From assembly GCA_023138835.1 (NCBI GenBank), contig JAGLOP010000012.1, positions 1-64,000 on the forward strand: a stretch of DNA of 64,000 nt, given 5' to 3'. The stretch comes from Arcobacteraceae bacterium. Lineage in GTDB: Bacteria > Campylobacterota > Campylobacteria > Campylobacterales > Arcobacteraceae. Numbering within the stretch: position 1 is the first letter of the stretch; every line of letters starts with the position of its first letter. Positions 52,140 through 60,973 of the stretch are shown here, piece after piece. A model generated the notes under the pieces. The model was given only the letters and a program-made list of their open reading frames with translations. It did no database searches and was not told the DNA's origin. The position numbers were made by a program, and so were the translations under genes.

Positions 52140-52424
52140 ACTTAGAACCTCACATATTAATTTATTTGAGAGTTCGTTAGGGTAAGAGTTTTACTCTTGC
52201 CTGATTTATAAAACAACGCTATACTTAATTTTACCTCATGATATTCAATCTAGCTTTCACCGATTCAGTCGCCACTCAAATTTTTAGTATAACTATCTGA
52301 CTTGGATTGAAACTAACTAGTTTTATTGTTTAAGAAAACTAGCCGTTTTACGTTTTGTCCGATATATTATATTCACTTACTCTGCTATTTATGATAGCTA
52401 AATTGCTATGTTGTTATTATATGA
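52140..52424 (-). ncRNA. Candidate bridge RNA region in IS110 5' non-coding end
   Basis: Long non-coding 5' end; CTAGTTTT...AAAACTAG hairpin (52317-52342); AGTCGCCAC shared with other IS end. Confidence 0.4.
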
Positions 52425-52505
52425 TGTTTTGTTAGTCTTTTGAGTTTAATTAATAATAAATGTTTATTTTTTCTTTCTCTCAATTCATCTATAATTCTAA
52501 TAGAA

Positions 52506-53312
52506 CTATTTATATTTAATTTTTTTTACATGATGAGTTGAATATAATGTTAACACTGTAAATACTAACCCTCCTAATAAATTTCCTAAAACAGTTGGTA
52601 TCTCATTCCAAAAAATATAATCTGATATAGTAAAGTTACCACCCATAATTATAGAAAATGGAAATAAAAACATATTAACTATAGAATGTTCAAATCCCAT
52701 AAAAAAGAATAACATTATTGGCATCCACATTACAACAATCTTTCCTGTAACAGACGTGGTCATTACAGAACCCACAATTCCTATTGAAACCATCCATCCA
52801 CATAACATTCCTCTAATCAATATAGTAAACCAACCAAAAATTCCATGTTCAGAATATCCAATAGTTCTACTTTCTCCAATTAATGCTATTTTATTCCCTA
52901 TTATGCCTGGATCTGTTTGATATCCGTATGTAAATACAAAAGAGATCATCAATGCAATAGTTAATGAACCTAGTAAGTTTCCTAAAAATACCAAACTCCA
53001 ATTTTTCATAAGAAGTTTTAATGTTACCCCTTTTCTTTTGTCCATTAATGCAAGAGGTATCAATACAAACACGCCAGTTAATAGATCAAACCCCATTAAA
53101 TATAATATTATAAATCCTACAGGAAACAAAATAGCTCCTAACAATGGTGAACCACTTGTAATACTAACAGTAATTGCAAAAACTGCTGATAATGCTAAAA
53201 TAGCACCAGCCATATATGATCTAATCAATGTATCTTGAACAGACATAAAAACCTTTGATTCTCCAGATTCTATCATTTTCCTAACAAAGTTTTTTGGCTT
53301 TTTATAAGACAA
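52506..53312 (-). CDS. Formate/nitrite transporter family protein (cassette)
   Basis: FNT-like six-TM topology; MGFEHSIVNMFLFP, WNEIPTVLGNLLGGLVF. Confidence 0.9.
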   Translation of the reverse strand: MSYKKPKNFVRKMIESGESKVFMSVQDTLIRSYMAGAILALSAVFAITVSITSGSPLLGAILFPVGFIILYLMGFDLLTGVFVLIPLALMDKRKGVTLKLLMKNWSLVFLGNLLGSLTIALMISFVFTYGYQTDPGIIGNKIALIGESRTIGYSEHGIFGWFTILIRGMLCGWMVSIGIVGSVMTTSVTGKIVVMWMPIMLFFFMGFEHSIVNMFLFPFSIIMGGNFTISDYIFWNEIPTVLGNLLGGLVFTVLTLYSTHHVKKIKYK

Positions 53313-53383
53313 TGTTAACTCCTAATATCTTTTAAACTTTTTTAACACTTTCATTATATCTTTTTTCAAAATCACTTAGCTTA

Positions 53384-53517
53384 GACTAACGTCTAAATTG
53401 AAGGACGAGTGGATAAAATGGCTTTAAAATTCGGTCTTTTAGATTTCTTTATGCGAAACTTAAAAGCTTGAATTATCGGCACATTACACTCGTTCTTCTT
53501 CCAATGTTTTGTTATCA
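53384..53517 (-). repeat. attC-like site C
   Basis: TAACGTCTAAATTGAAGGACGAGTG ... CACTCGTTCTTCTTCCAATGTTTTGTTA imperfect inverted repeat. Confidence 0.8.
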
Positions 53518-53531
53518 TTGTTGCTTAAAAT

Positions 53532-53861
53532 TTATTTTGCACTTTCTGCCCATGCAGATAAGCCAAAAAAATAACCGACATAATAAAACCATAATCCAGT
53601 ATTTGGTCTTCCAACAAATTGTATATTAGTAAATATATGTATATCAAAGATAGATAATATCCAAGATATAATTTTTCCTATTAAAGCAAAAGGAAAAATT
53701 ATACCATGTATTATACCACTAAAAAAACCATACGGTTCAGCATATGATAATTCAACATAATGTTTAGCACAACCACTAAAAATAACTATGATTATAAAAA
53801 TACTTATATATTTAAACCATTGTGTTTTTGATATTTTTATCATATAAATTTTATGTTGCAA
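53532..53861 (-). CDS. Lipoprotein-like small membrane protein (cassette)
   Basis: Hydrophobic N-term with FSGC lipobox, second TM. Confidence 0.55.
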   Translation of the reverse strand: MQHKIYMIKISKTQWFKYISIFIIIVIFSGCAKHYVELSYAEPYGFFSGIIHGIIFPFALIGKIISWILSIFDIHIFTNIQFVGRPNTGLWFYYVGYFFGLSAWAESAK

Positions 53862-54112
53862 ATATTTTGTTCTAAGGTTTCAATACAAGCATTAATATTG
53901 TTGTATCCCATACTATTAATTTTATTATTTCTTTGGTTAGATATAGAAATAGCTTCTTTTAGTACATTCATAATTGGATATTTATTTTCTTTATAAATAA
54001 AGTATCTTTTTGTTTTACTATTTTCTCTATTAGGAGAGTAATTTTCTATTGATAATGCTATATCTGCTAGTGATAATTTATTTTGCTCTTTTAAAGCTTC
54101 TTCTTTTGTCAT
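53840..54112 (-). CDS. Hypothetical protein (cassette)
   Basis: Start placed at MTKEEALKEQ (54112) after AAAGGA; upstream part of ORF lies in attC. Confidence 0.55.
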   Translation of the reverse strand: MTKEEALKEQNKLSLADIALSIENYSPNRENSKTKRYFIYKENKYPIMNVLKEAISISNQRNNKINSMGYNNINACIETLEQNICNIKFI

Positions 54113-54133
54113 AAGATTAAAATTCCTTTCTGA

Positions 54134-54269
54134 TGATAACGGCTGAATTGAAGGACGATGACCCCTCAATATATTTGCTGACTTCTTTTTATAACCATTA
54201 TATCAAAGCCAATTTAGGCTTAAATACTCGCAGGGGTCACTCGTTCTTCTTCCAATGATTTGTTATATC
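54134..54269 (-). repeat. attC-like site B
   Basis: GATAACGGCTGAATTGAAGGACGA...TCGTTCTTCTTCCAATGATTTGTTATAT. Confidence 0.85.
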
Positions 54270-54319
54270 TTTTATTGTTTAAATTATAAATATATAGATT
54301 CTGTCACAGAACTATAATT

Positions 54320-54889
54320 CTATTTTTTCTTTAAAGATTTAATTTTCTTATATGCTTCACTAAGTGTAGATTTTAAATTTTTAACTTGAGAAAGTTCTAA
54401 ATAAATAGCTTTAGCACTATATCTTCCCGCTTGAACTGCTACTAAATTTCCACTAGTTGAATTAAAATTGGTAATTTCTAATCCACCATTAGTTTTATAA
54501 ATTGCTTCGTAATTTTTCAACTTTGTAGGATTTTTGGTGATTGATTCTATATATTCTAGTCCTTTTATTAATGAACTTATTTCCTCATAATCAATAAAAG
54601 AAGAAGCTGTAGAGTTATATTTATCATTATTATCTACCTCAATACTTAATCCATATGTTTTAGTTTTAGTTTTAATATTACTAAACTCATATACATCAAC
54701 TTTTAATTTATGGCTATATTTACCATATAAAGTAGCACCAATTTGCTGGTATCCTTTAACTAATATAGAACCTTTAACTTGAGTTACTTTTTCTAGTTTA
54801 GTACTAGGCTTTTCCACTTTATCTTTAGCATTTCCTGCTAGTAATAACATTGGTGCAATTAATGCTATTATTAATAATTTCTTTTTCAT
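54320..54889 (-). CDS. Exported hypothetical protein (cassette)
   Basis: Signal peptide MKKKLLIIALIAPMLLLAGNA. Confidence 0.6.
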   Translation of the reverse strand: MKKKLLIIALIAPMLLLAGNAKDKVEKPSTKLEKVTQVKGSILVKGYQQIGATLYGKYSHKLKVDVYEFSNIKTKTKTYGLSIEVDNNDKYNSTASSFIDYEEISSLIKGLEYIESITKNPTKLKNYEAIYKTNGGLEITNFNSTSGNLVAVQAGRYSAKAIYLELSQVKNLKSTLSEAYKKIKSLKKK

Positions 54890-54912
54890 TAAGCTTCCTT
54901 TTTGTATTTTTA

Positions 54913-55584
54913 TTATTTTAATAGTTTTGTAAATTCTTTAAATTTATTACTTTCTATCCATACACTAGCTTCTGGACTAGCTGGATAAGGTGCAATACTA
55001 TCTAAATCAAAAACTAAAAACCATCTGCTTGAAGAATATAATCTAACCCATATTTTTAATCCATTTGTTCTATACAATACTTGTCTATCTGACAATGTAG
55101 AATATTTTGCTTTAGCAGTATTAAATATTTTTTTAATTTCTAAAACTTCATTTTTTGTAAAATTTCTACTGAGAGCATCATTCGATGCTTTAAATTGTAT
55201 ATTTTTACCACAATATTTTACTGATAAATCGTGATTGTCTCCCGTTACTGTACCTTTTGTTGTACATTTAATTTTTGACTTAAGGTAAAATGTAGATTCA
55301 GTTGGAGCAGTTACATGTAAAATTTTACAATTTTTATTCATAGTTACTAGTACCATATGTGCATTGTCTGCATCCGTAGTTCTGTTAAAGTAAATAGTAT
55401 ATGCATAGCCATAAGCTGTTCTCATAGCTTTATAATCATATACTGTACTTTGCTTCATAACATTTTTTAAAGCAATTTTATAACCATTGCTTTCTTCACA
55501 ACTTGCCATTAAATTTATTGAAGTTAATAAAATAGCAATTCCAATAATAAATTTCTTAATTTTTATTTGACTATTATAAACCAT
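54913..55584 (-). CDS. Exported hypothetical protein (cassette)
   Basis: N-terminal hydrophobic segment, paired Cys. Confidence 0.6.
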   Translation of the reverse strand: MVYNSQIKIKKFIIGIAILLTSINLMASCEESNGYKIALKNVMKQSTVYDYKAMRTAYGYAYTIYFNRTTDADNAHMVLVTMNKNCKILHVTAPTESTFYLKSKIKCTTKGTVTGDNHDLSVKYCGKNIQFKASNDALSRNFTKNEVLEIKKIFNTAKAKYSTLSDRQVLYRTNGLKIWVRLYSSSRWFLVFDLDSIAPYPASPEASVWIESNKFKEFTKLLK

Positions 55585-55811
55585 TTGCCACCTTTATTCT
55601 TTATTTCATAACCGTAACTAAAGTCATTACAGTAAACATTAAAACCATTTTCTATAATAAAACGACTCATACTATTAACATAATCACATGTATAACCATA
55701 CATTGTTATAACTTTTTTTGCTGCTTCTTTTTGTTCATATGACACATCAGTTGCAAAACTATGATTTGTAAATATTCCTAAAATACTTACAATAAAAATA
55801 AATCTCTTCAT
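55563..55811 (-). CDS. Small exported hypothetical protein (cassette)
   Basis: Signal peptide; overlaps next gene. Confidence 0.55.
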   Translation of the reverse strand: MKRFIFIVSILGIFTNHSFATDVSYEQKEAAKKVITMYGYTCDYVNSMSRFIIENGFNVYCNDFSYGYEIKNKGGKWFIIVK

Positions 55812-55861
55812 TTGAGACCTCCATGATTTTAATTTTGACTAAATTAAATAGTCATATTAAA

Positions 55862-55895
55862 ATATTAACAAAAAGATGTCACAGATTGCGTCACA
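55862..55895 (-). promoter_or_regulatory. TGTGAC-N6-TGTGAC-N10-TAATAT promoter, copy 3 (inside a cassette)
   Basis: Minus strand TGTGACGCAATCTGTGACATCTTTTTGTTAATAT. Confidence 0.55.
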
Positions 55896-55920
55896 AAATA
55901 TGCAAATTTATTAATTCTTT

Positions 55921-56057
55921 GATATAACGTTTGAGTTGAGAAACAAGTGTGGCTTCACAACTTAAAAATTATAATTTCTTTCAACTTTATTTAGGCTTGG
56001 AAATTAGCTATTTAAGTCGTAGGAACACTTGTTTCTCTCTCCAACGATTTGTTGTAT
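55921..56057 (-). repeat. attC-like site D
   Basis: ATATAACGTTTGAGTTGAGAAACAAGTGT...ACACTTGTTTCTCTCTCCAACGATTTGTTGTAT. Confidence 0.85.
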
Positions 56058-56069
56058 CTTTATCTAAAT

Positions 56070-56483
56070 TTATTTTGTATTTTTAATTTTAACATTATTG
56101 AAACAACTATTTACTGCTTTAATTGTTTCTTGTATTTCATATGTTGTATAATCGGTAGCTTGTAATTTAATATTTAATTCAGTCTCATTAATTTGATTAA
56201 TATTTATTACAAATACACCAAAATTCTGATCTGCTTTAGCAGCAGCTGTAATAACAGCTTTTGATTCATAGTTTCTTATTTTGACATTATATGCAAGCCC
56301 AGTCATCATAAAACTATCATGGTTTTCTAAAACATCTACAATACACCAAGAAAATCTTTCATAATTACCTTTACCTGTATCACTATATACAGGTTCTAGT
56401 GTACTTATTGTTTTTAATGATGTACACCCACTAAATCCTATTGATATTGCTAAAATAATTATACCAAAAATTAATCTTTTCAT
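56070..56483 (-). CDS. Lipoprotein, unknown function (cassette)
   Basis: Signal peptide with IGFSGC lipobox. Confidence 0.6.
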   Translation of the reverse strand: MKRLIFGIIILAISIGFSGCTSLKTISTLEPVYSDTGKGNYERFSWCIVDVLENHDSFMMTGLAYNVKIRNYESKAVITAAAKADQNFGVFVININQINETELNIKLQATDYTTYEIQETIKAVNSCFNNVKIKNTK

Positions 56484-56563
56484 TTTTAACCTTTAAAATT
56501 GATTTATCAAACTTATCATTTGATGATAAATAGACATATATAAATTTATTTCTTATAAATCTT

Positions 56564-56620
56564 GATACAACGACTGACTTCACCGACAGGTTGCCTGTTC
56601 GGTGCTAGGTCTTGTTATAT
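56564..56620 (-). repeat. Short attC-like site E
   Basis: CAACGACTGACTT CACCGACAGG-TTG-CCTGTTCGGTG CTAGGTCTTGTTATA; stem with one extrahelical T. Confidence 0.85.
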
Positions 56621-56633
56621 GTTGTTCCTTATA

Positions 56634-59600
56634 TTAGTTAAGTTCACTTGTTAAATCTTGTCTTTTTCCATCTTTTTCATAGTTCTCTGATAGTTGAATC
56701 AATAGTGATGCAACTTTTGAATGAGTATATTTTAACTTATTAGCATCTTTTCTATATACTTCTGATAATGTATATTCTTGTTTGCCACCATCATCATAAG
56801 CTCTAGTGGTAATACCTCTTAAATTTTGTTTTGCAATTAAAAATGCTGTATCTATAGTCTCATTTGAGATTTCATTTAATACATCTCTGGTTACTTCACA
56901 AGGGAAAATACCATCGTTTCCTATTGGAGACTTAGCTAAAAGTTTGCCAATTCTATCATCACCTATATTTGTTCTATCTACATTATCAAACATTTGTCTA
57001 GCTTCAAAAATCCAAGCTTTTAATTTTTCACTGTTTAGTTCATCAACATCATCATATTTATAGAATAATGATATTTTGTCTAATAAGTAATAAGCATTAC
57101 TAGCCCTATTACTTATTTGTTCTTCTGTCAATCCTTCATCTTCATCTCTTTTTTTATTTGGCTTATATGCAAAAGACACTAGTTGAACAAAAGTTTTAGG
57201 ATTAGTAATAATATCTTTTTCCCAATGTATAGGTTTGAATTGATTTAATTTTAAATACTTCCATTCTAACATTTGTATTTTAGTAAATTCTAAATCAGAA
57301 GATTGTAAAAACTTTATAATCTCAGAAATAGAACGAGAATCTAATTTTTCTTCATTTGGTTCTATTTCTATTAAAACTTTAGCTAGTAAATTTATATCAA
57401 GATTTAATTCATGTTTTTTCATCATATAAAATAAATTACTAATAAAACTTACTGCTTTCATATATTGTTTATATTTAACAAATTGCTCTATAATCCAATT
57501 AATATATGAAATATCTTTATCATCAACTCTATAATAATGATTGTTTATATTTCCCCAATATAACTTTTGTATATTTTTATTTTGCTCTTTTAATATTTCA
57601 AAAAGTATAGAATTAAACCTAAGTGATAATAAAACCTCTGATACTTGCTTGTCATTTATGTTATTTAATATTGATTTATCAAAAGGCATATTAGATATAT
57701 AACTTTTAGCACAAACTAGAAGATTAAGTTCTTCACTATTTAACCATTCAAATATCTCATTTTGATATTTATTATCAGTTGTTAAATATAATAATCGTCC
57801 TATCTCTCCAGCATATTCTATTTTTTGAATTAACAGTACTAATGAACTAAATCCATCATTTTCGATTATTTCAATAATTGCTTTCTTTCTTAACTCCAGA
57901 ACCAATTCATCATCTTTTTTATAAGACTTTACATCTTCTGATTTATAAGGTATAGGGTTTAATATATCAATACTTCCCATATTAAATAAATAAAAATATT
58001 TATCTATTAAAATATTAGGCTCTATAAAATCAAAAGCCACTTCTAGTTTATCAATTAATTCTTTTGGTAAAGACCAATCAGAATCAGAAAATTTCCTATG
58101 ACTATGTATCTTATCCCTAAGTATAGTTGATATTGATAATTTAATTTTATCATCAAATAAATTTATATCTAAGGAGATAAAAGTATTTATTATTTTAGTA
58201 TAACTATCTTTATAAAATTTATCAATATTATTAAATATATCATACCACTTTTGAGTATCTGTACCAATATTATCTAAAAGTAAATTATTAATATTTTGAT
58301 AATATAAAAATGAATCTTGCTGACTTACATCTTTTCCAATTAATTCATCCCAATCATGATATTTTGGTCTTACTATTCCTGATGTTATCATATGACTATC
58401 AGGTAAAAGTTCTAGCAATAATCTCCATGTAATATCAGGATATTTTTTAAATAAAGTATGCTCTAAAATTTGTATTTTATTTTCATAAGTTACACTACTA
58501 TAGTTAACCCAGCCTAAAAAAATATCTTTTAATGTATTAAAAGGTTGATTTCCCATATTACTTTTAATTTCTAATTTACTTAACTCTGCTAATACTAATA
58601 CAACACGAGGTAATAATTCATGATTCCAAGATATCCTCTCTAGTGCCCAAAGTAAATTACAATGAAAACATCCTCCCATATCTCCTGCATCTTCAAAAAG
58701 TTCTTGTATTTTTGTAGTAGATTGATTCTCTAATGTTTTTTCTAAAGCAGTTAAAAAACTAATTGGACTTGCTTCTGATAAAAGAGATATTTGACTTCCA
58801 TAAGAGTACCAAGCTTCAACATTTAAGTTTGTTTCAAAAAGTTCTTTTAACCAATATGTAATAGTGATATTTATATCTGATGAATATGTCATATTCTCTT
58901 TTCCAAAAACAGAAATTAAAACTAATGTATCAGCTATACTTTCACGAATAGAACCTGAGTATTTTATCTCTTTATCATATGAAAACCATCTTTCATTAGC
59001 TGTTATATTCCAAGTTGGATCTATTTCTTTAAATATATCAAGTAAAATAGGTTTTAATTTATCAATTTGTGTGATAGATATTTTATGAGAAATTAAATCC
59101 CATAAATTGATTTTTGAAATTACTTGCCATACATTACCAACTAATCTTATTGGTGTGTTTTGTTCTTCTTTTAATAAAGTGAGATTTTTTTCAAATTCAT
59201 CATAGGATAATTCAGATAGTGTTTCAATAATTTTTATATCATCTTTATCTAAACGATACCAACTATTAATAAATAGAATTGTTGATAAGATATTTATATC
59301 ATAGTGATTTACCCAATCAGGGATAACTCTTTCATTTGGTTTTAATAAAGGGTGTCTAATTATAGCATGTAAAAAACCTTTAGTTTCATCATATATCTTC
59401 CAAGCATCATCATGACTAAATCCCATTTCTTCTAAAGTAGCGACCTTTTGACTTTTTTTAATTTTTAATAATTTTACAATTTTATGTGATTTATCTTGCA
59501 TACCTATTGTATCTTTAGCTTCTATAACAAAGTGACCATTAGATATTGCTGTACCAATATTATTGGGAATAAAATCTTTATAAATAAGTATTAAGTTAGA

Positions 59601-60362
59601 ATCACTTTGAACTAATTCATCCCAAGACTCTTGGCTTGTAACTATAATAACTTTAGATGAAAATTGAATCTTATCTTTTAAAGATGCCAAAATAAAATCA
59701 TAACTTTCTTGTTTAGTTGTTGATACAATTATGATTTTAGATGGTTTTTTATTTAATAAATCTAATAATCTAGTTATTTCATTTTCTCTTGATTTTAATA
59801 CTAAATTTGTACTAAGATTTATATTGGTTTGAGAAGACCAGTTTTCAAAAGATTGTTCTATGTCAAAACTATTTAAAGGTCGCTTACCTATAATCCTTGC
59901 AAACCATCCATGAACAGCAGGAGTTAAAGTAAGCCATAGTTCTAAATCATCAGAATTTATACCTTTAACTTCTTTCCACTTTAATTCTTTATTTTTTTCA
60001 TTTTCAAAATCATTTTTTTTAGCCCATGTTTTTGTTGTAGCAAATATGTATGAAAGATTTTTATCAGATGAATTATCAGTTCTTTTTTTATAATCATCTT
60101 CTGCTTTTTTGTTAATATTTACATTTGTTCCAAATTCCCAAACAGATTTACCATCTGGTATAAAAGAATTACCTTTTTTTACTGTTAAAACACCATCCCA
60201 ACCACCGGTTAATATACTATCACCTGATGGAATATGTATATACTTTGGTTCAACTGTTGCCATTATTAATTTTTTAATTAATAGAGGTAATATTTCTTGA
60301 GACTCTCTCGTGTGTGATGAACTCCATTTGTCAATTTCATTTGATGTAACATGCCAACTCAT
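56634..60362 (-). CDS. Very large cassette protein: PD-(D/E)XK-like N-terminus + degenerate NTPase/STAND-like + helical repeats (candidate defence protein)
   Basis: 1242-aa ORF; GGWDG...SFIPDGKSVWEFGTN...KAEDDYKKR nuclease-like pattern; long helical C-terminus. Confidence 0.6.
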   Translation of the reverse strand: MSWHVTSNEIDKWSSSHTRESQEILPLLIKKLIMATVEPKYIHIPSGDSILTGGWDGVLTVKKGNSFIPDGKSVWEFGTNVNINKKAEDDYKKRTDNSSDKNLSYIFATTKTWAKKNDFENEKNKELKWKEVKGINSDDLELWLTLTPAVHGWFARIIGKRPLNSFDIEQSFENWSSQTNINLSTNLVLKSRENEITRLLDLLNKKPSKIIIVSTTKQESYDFILASLKDKIQFSSKVIIVTSQESWDELVQSDSNLILIYKDFIPNNIGTAISNGHFVIEAKDTIGMQDKSHKIVKLLKIKKSQKVATLEEMGFSHDDAWKIYDETKGFLHAIIRHPLLKPNERVIPDWVNHYDINILSTILFINSWYRLDKDDIKIIETLSELSYDEFEKNLTLLKEEQNTPIRLVGNVWQVISKINLWDLISHKISITQIDKLKPILLDIFKEIDPTWNITANERWFSYDKEIKYSGSIRESIADTLVLISVFGKENMTYSSDINITITYWLKELFETNLNVEAWYSYGSQISLLSEASPISFLTALEKTLENQSTTKIQELFEDAGDMGGCFHCNLLWALERISWNHELLPRVVLVLAELSKLEIKSNMGNQPFNTLKDIFLGWVNYSSVTYENKIQILEHTLFKKYPDITWRLLLELLPDSHMITSGIVRPKYHDWDELIGKDVSQQDSFLYYQNINNLLLDNIGTDTQKWYDIFNNIDKFYKDSYTKIINTFISLDINLFDDKIKLSISTILRDKIHSHRKFSDSDWSLPKELIDKLEVAFDFIEPNILIDKYFYLFNMGSIDILNPIPYKSEDVKSYKKDDELVLELRKKAIIEIIENDGFSSLVLLIQKIEYAGEIGRLLYLTTDNKYQNEIFEWLNSEELNLLVCAKSYISNMPFDKSILNNINDKQVSEVLLSLRFNSILFEILKEQNKNIQKLYWGNINNHYYRVDDKDISYINWIIEQFVKYKQYMKAVSFISNLFYMMKKHELNLDINLLAKVLIEIEPNEEKLDSRSISEIIKFLQSSDLEFTKIQMLEWKYLKLNQFKPIHWEKDIITNPKTFVQLVSFAYKPNKKRDEDEGLTEEQISNRASNAYYLLDKISLFYKYDDVDELNSEKLKAWIFEARQMFDNVDRTNIGDDRIGKLLAKSPIGNDGIFPCEVTRDVLNEISNETIDTAFLIAKQNLRGITTRAYDDGGKQEYTLSEVYRKDANKLKYTHSKVASLLIQLSENYEKDGKRQDLTSELN

Positions 60363-60382
60363 TTATTACCTTTTTCTATTCA

Positions 60383-60514
60383 TATAACGACTGAAGTGAG
60401 GAACACGGCGATTTAACGGCTTGATAGTTTGCTATTTTAAATATCTTTATGCGACACTTAAAAGCTTGAATTATTGCCGTTGTAGCCTTGTTTCTCCTCC
60501 TCTGTTTTGCTATA
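60383..60514 (-). repeat. attC-like site F
   Basis: ATATAACGACTGAAGTGAGGAACA...TTGTTTCTCCTCCTCTGTTTTGCTATA. Confidence 0.75.
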
Positions 60515-60785
60515 CAATTTCTTTTATTTTAACAGTTTTAATAAAACAAGATTCCATTTTAAATATAGATTCTAAATTGTTAAGAAGGTCTTTTTGTTTA
60601 AGTTCTGATTCAATAGTTATAATATTATTATTTTCTGTTGCTTCTGTAACTTTATGATTTAAATTTATTTCTGCTACAAGTTTTAATAAGTTTTGTGCAT
60701 ATGTTTCATCATCATAATCAGGGTAAGGACAATCTCTACTAAGGTCTTTTTCTTCTACTTTTCTAACATAAATTTGGTATTTCAT
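60510..60785 (-). CDS. Hypothetical 91-aa protein (cassette)
   Basis: ORF; stop codon lies inside attC F. Confidence 0.6.
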   Translation of the reverse strand: MKYQIYVRKVEEKDLSRDCPYPDYDDETYAQNLLKLVAEINLNHKVTEATENNNIITIESELKQKDLLNNLESIFKMESCFIKTVKIKEIV

Positions 60786-60799
60786 TTATTCTCCATTTT

Positions 60800-60934
60800 G
60801 TATAACACTTGACTTGAGGAACAAGTGGCTGAAACGCCTTGAAACTCTAATCTTTAAAGTCTATCTAATCGACACTTAAAAGCTTAGAATTTCCGCACTT
60901 TACACTTGTTTCTCCTCTTAGGATTTGTTAGTCT
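60800..60934 (-). repeat. attC-like site G
   Basis: TATAACACTTGACTTGAGGAACAAGTG...CACTTGTTTCTCCTCTTAGGATTTGTTA. Confidence 0.85.
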
Positions 60935-60973
60935 TTAAACTATAATACTCTTTGACAGATTTATGGATATTTA

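Larger units (their letters stand above)
51049..52424 (-). mobile_element. IS110-family insertion sequence inserted in an attC site (ends inferred)
   Basis: Transposase plus breakpoints inferred by rebuilding attC. Confidence 0.65.
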
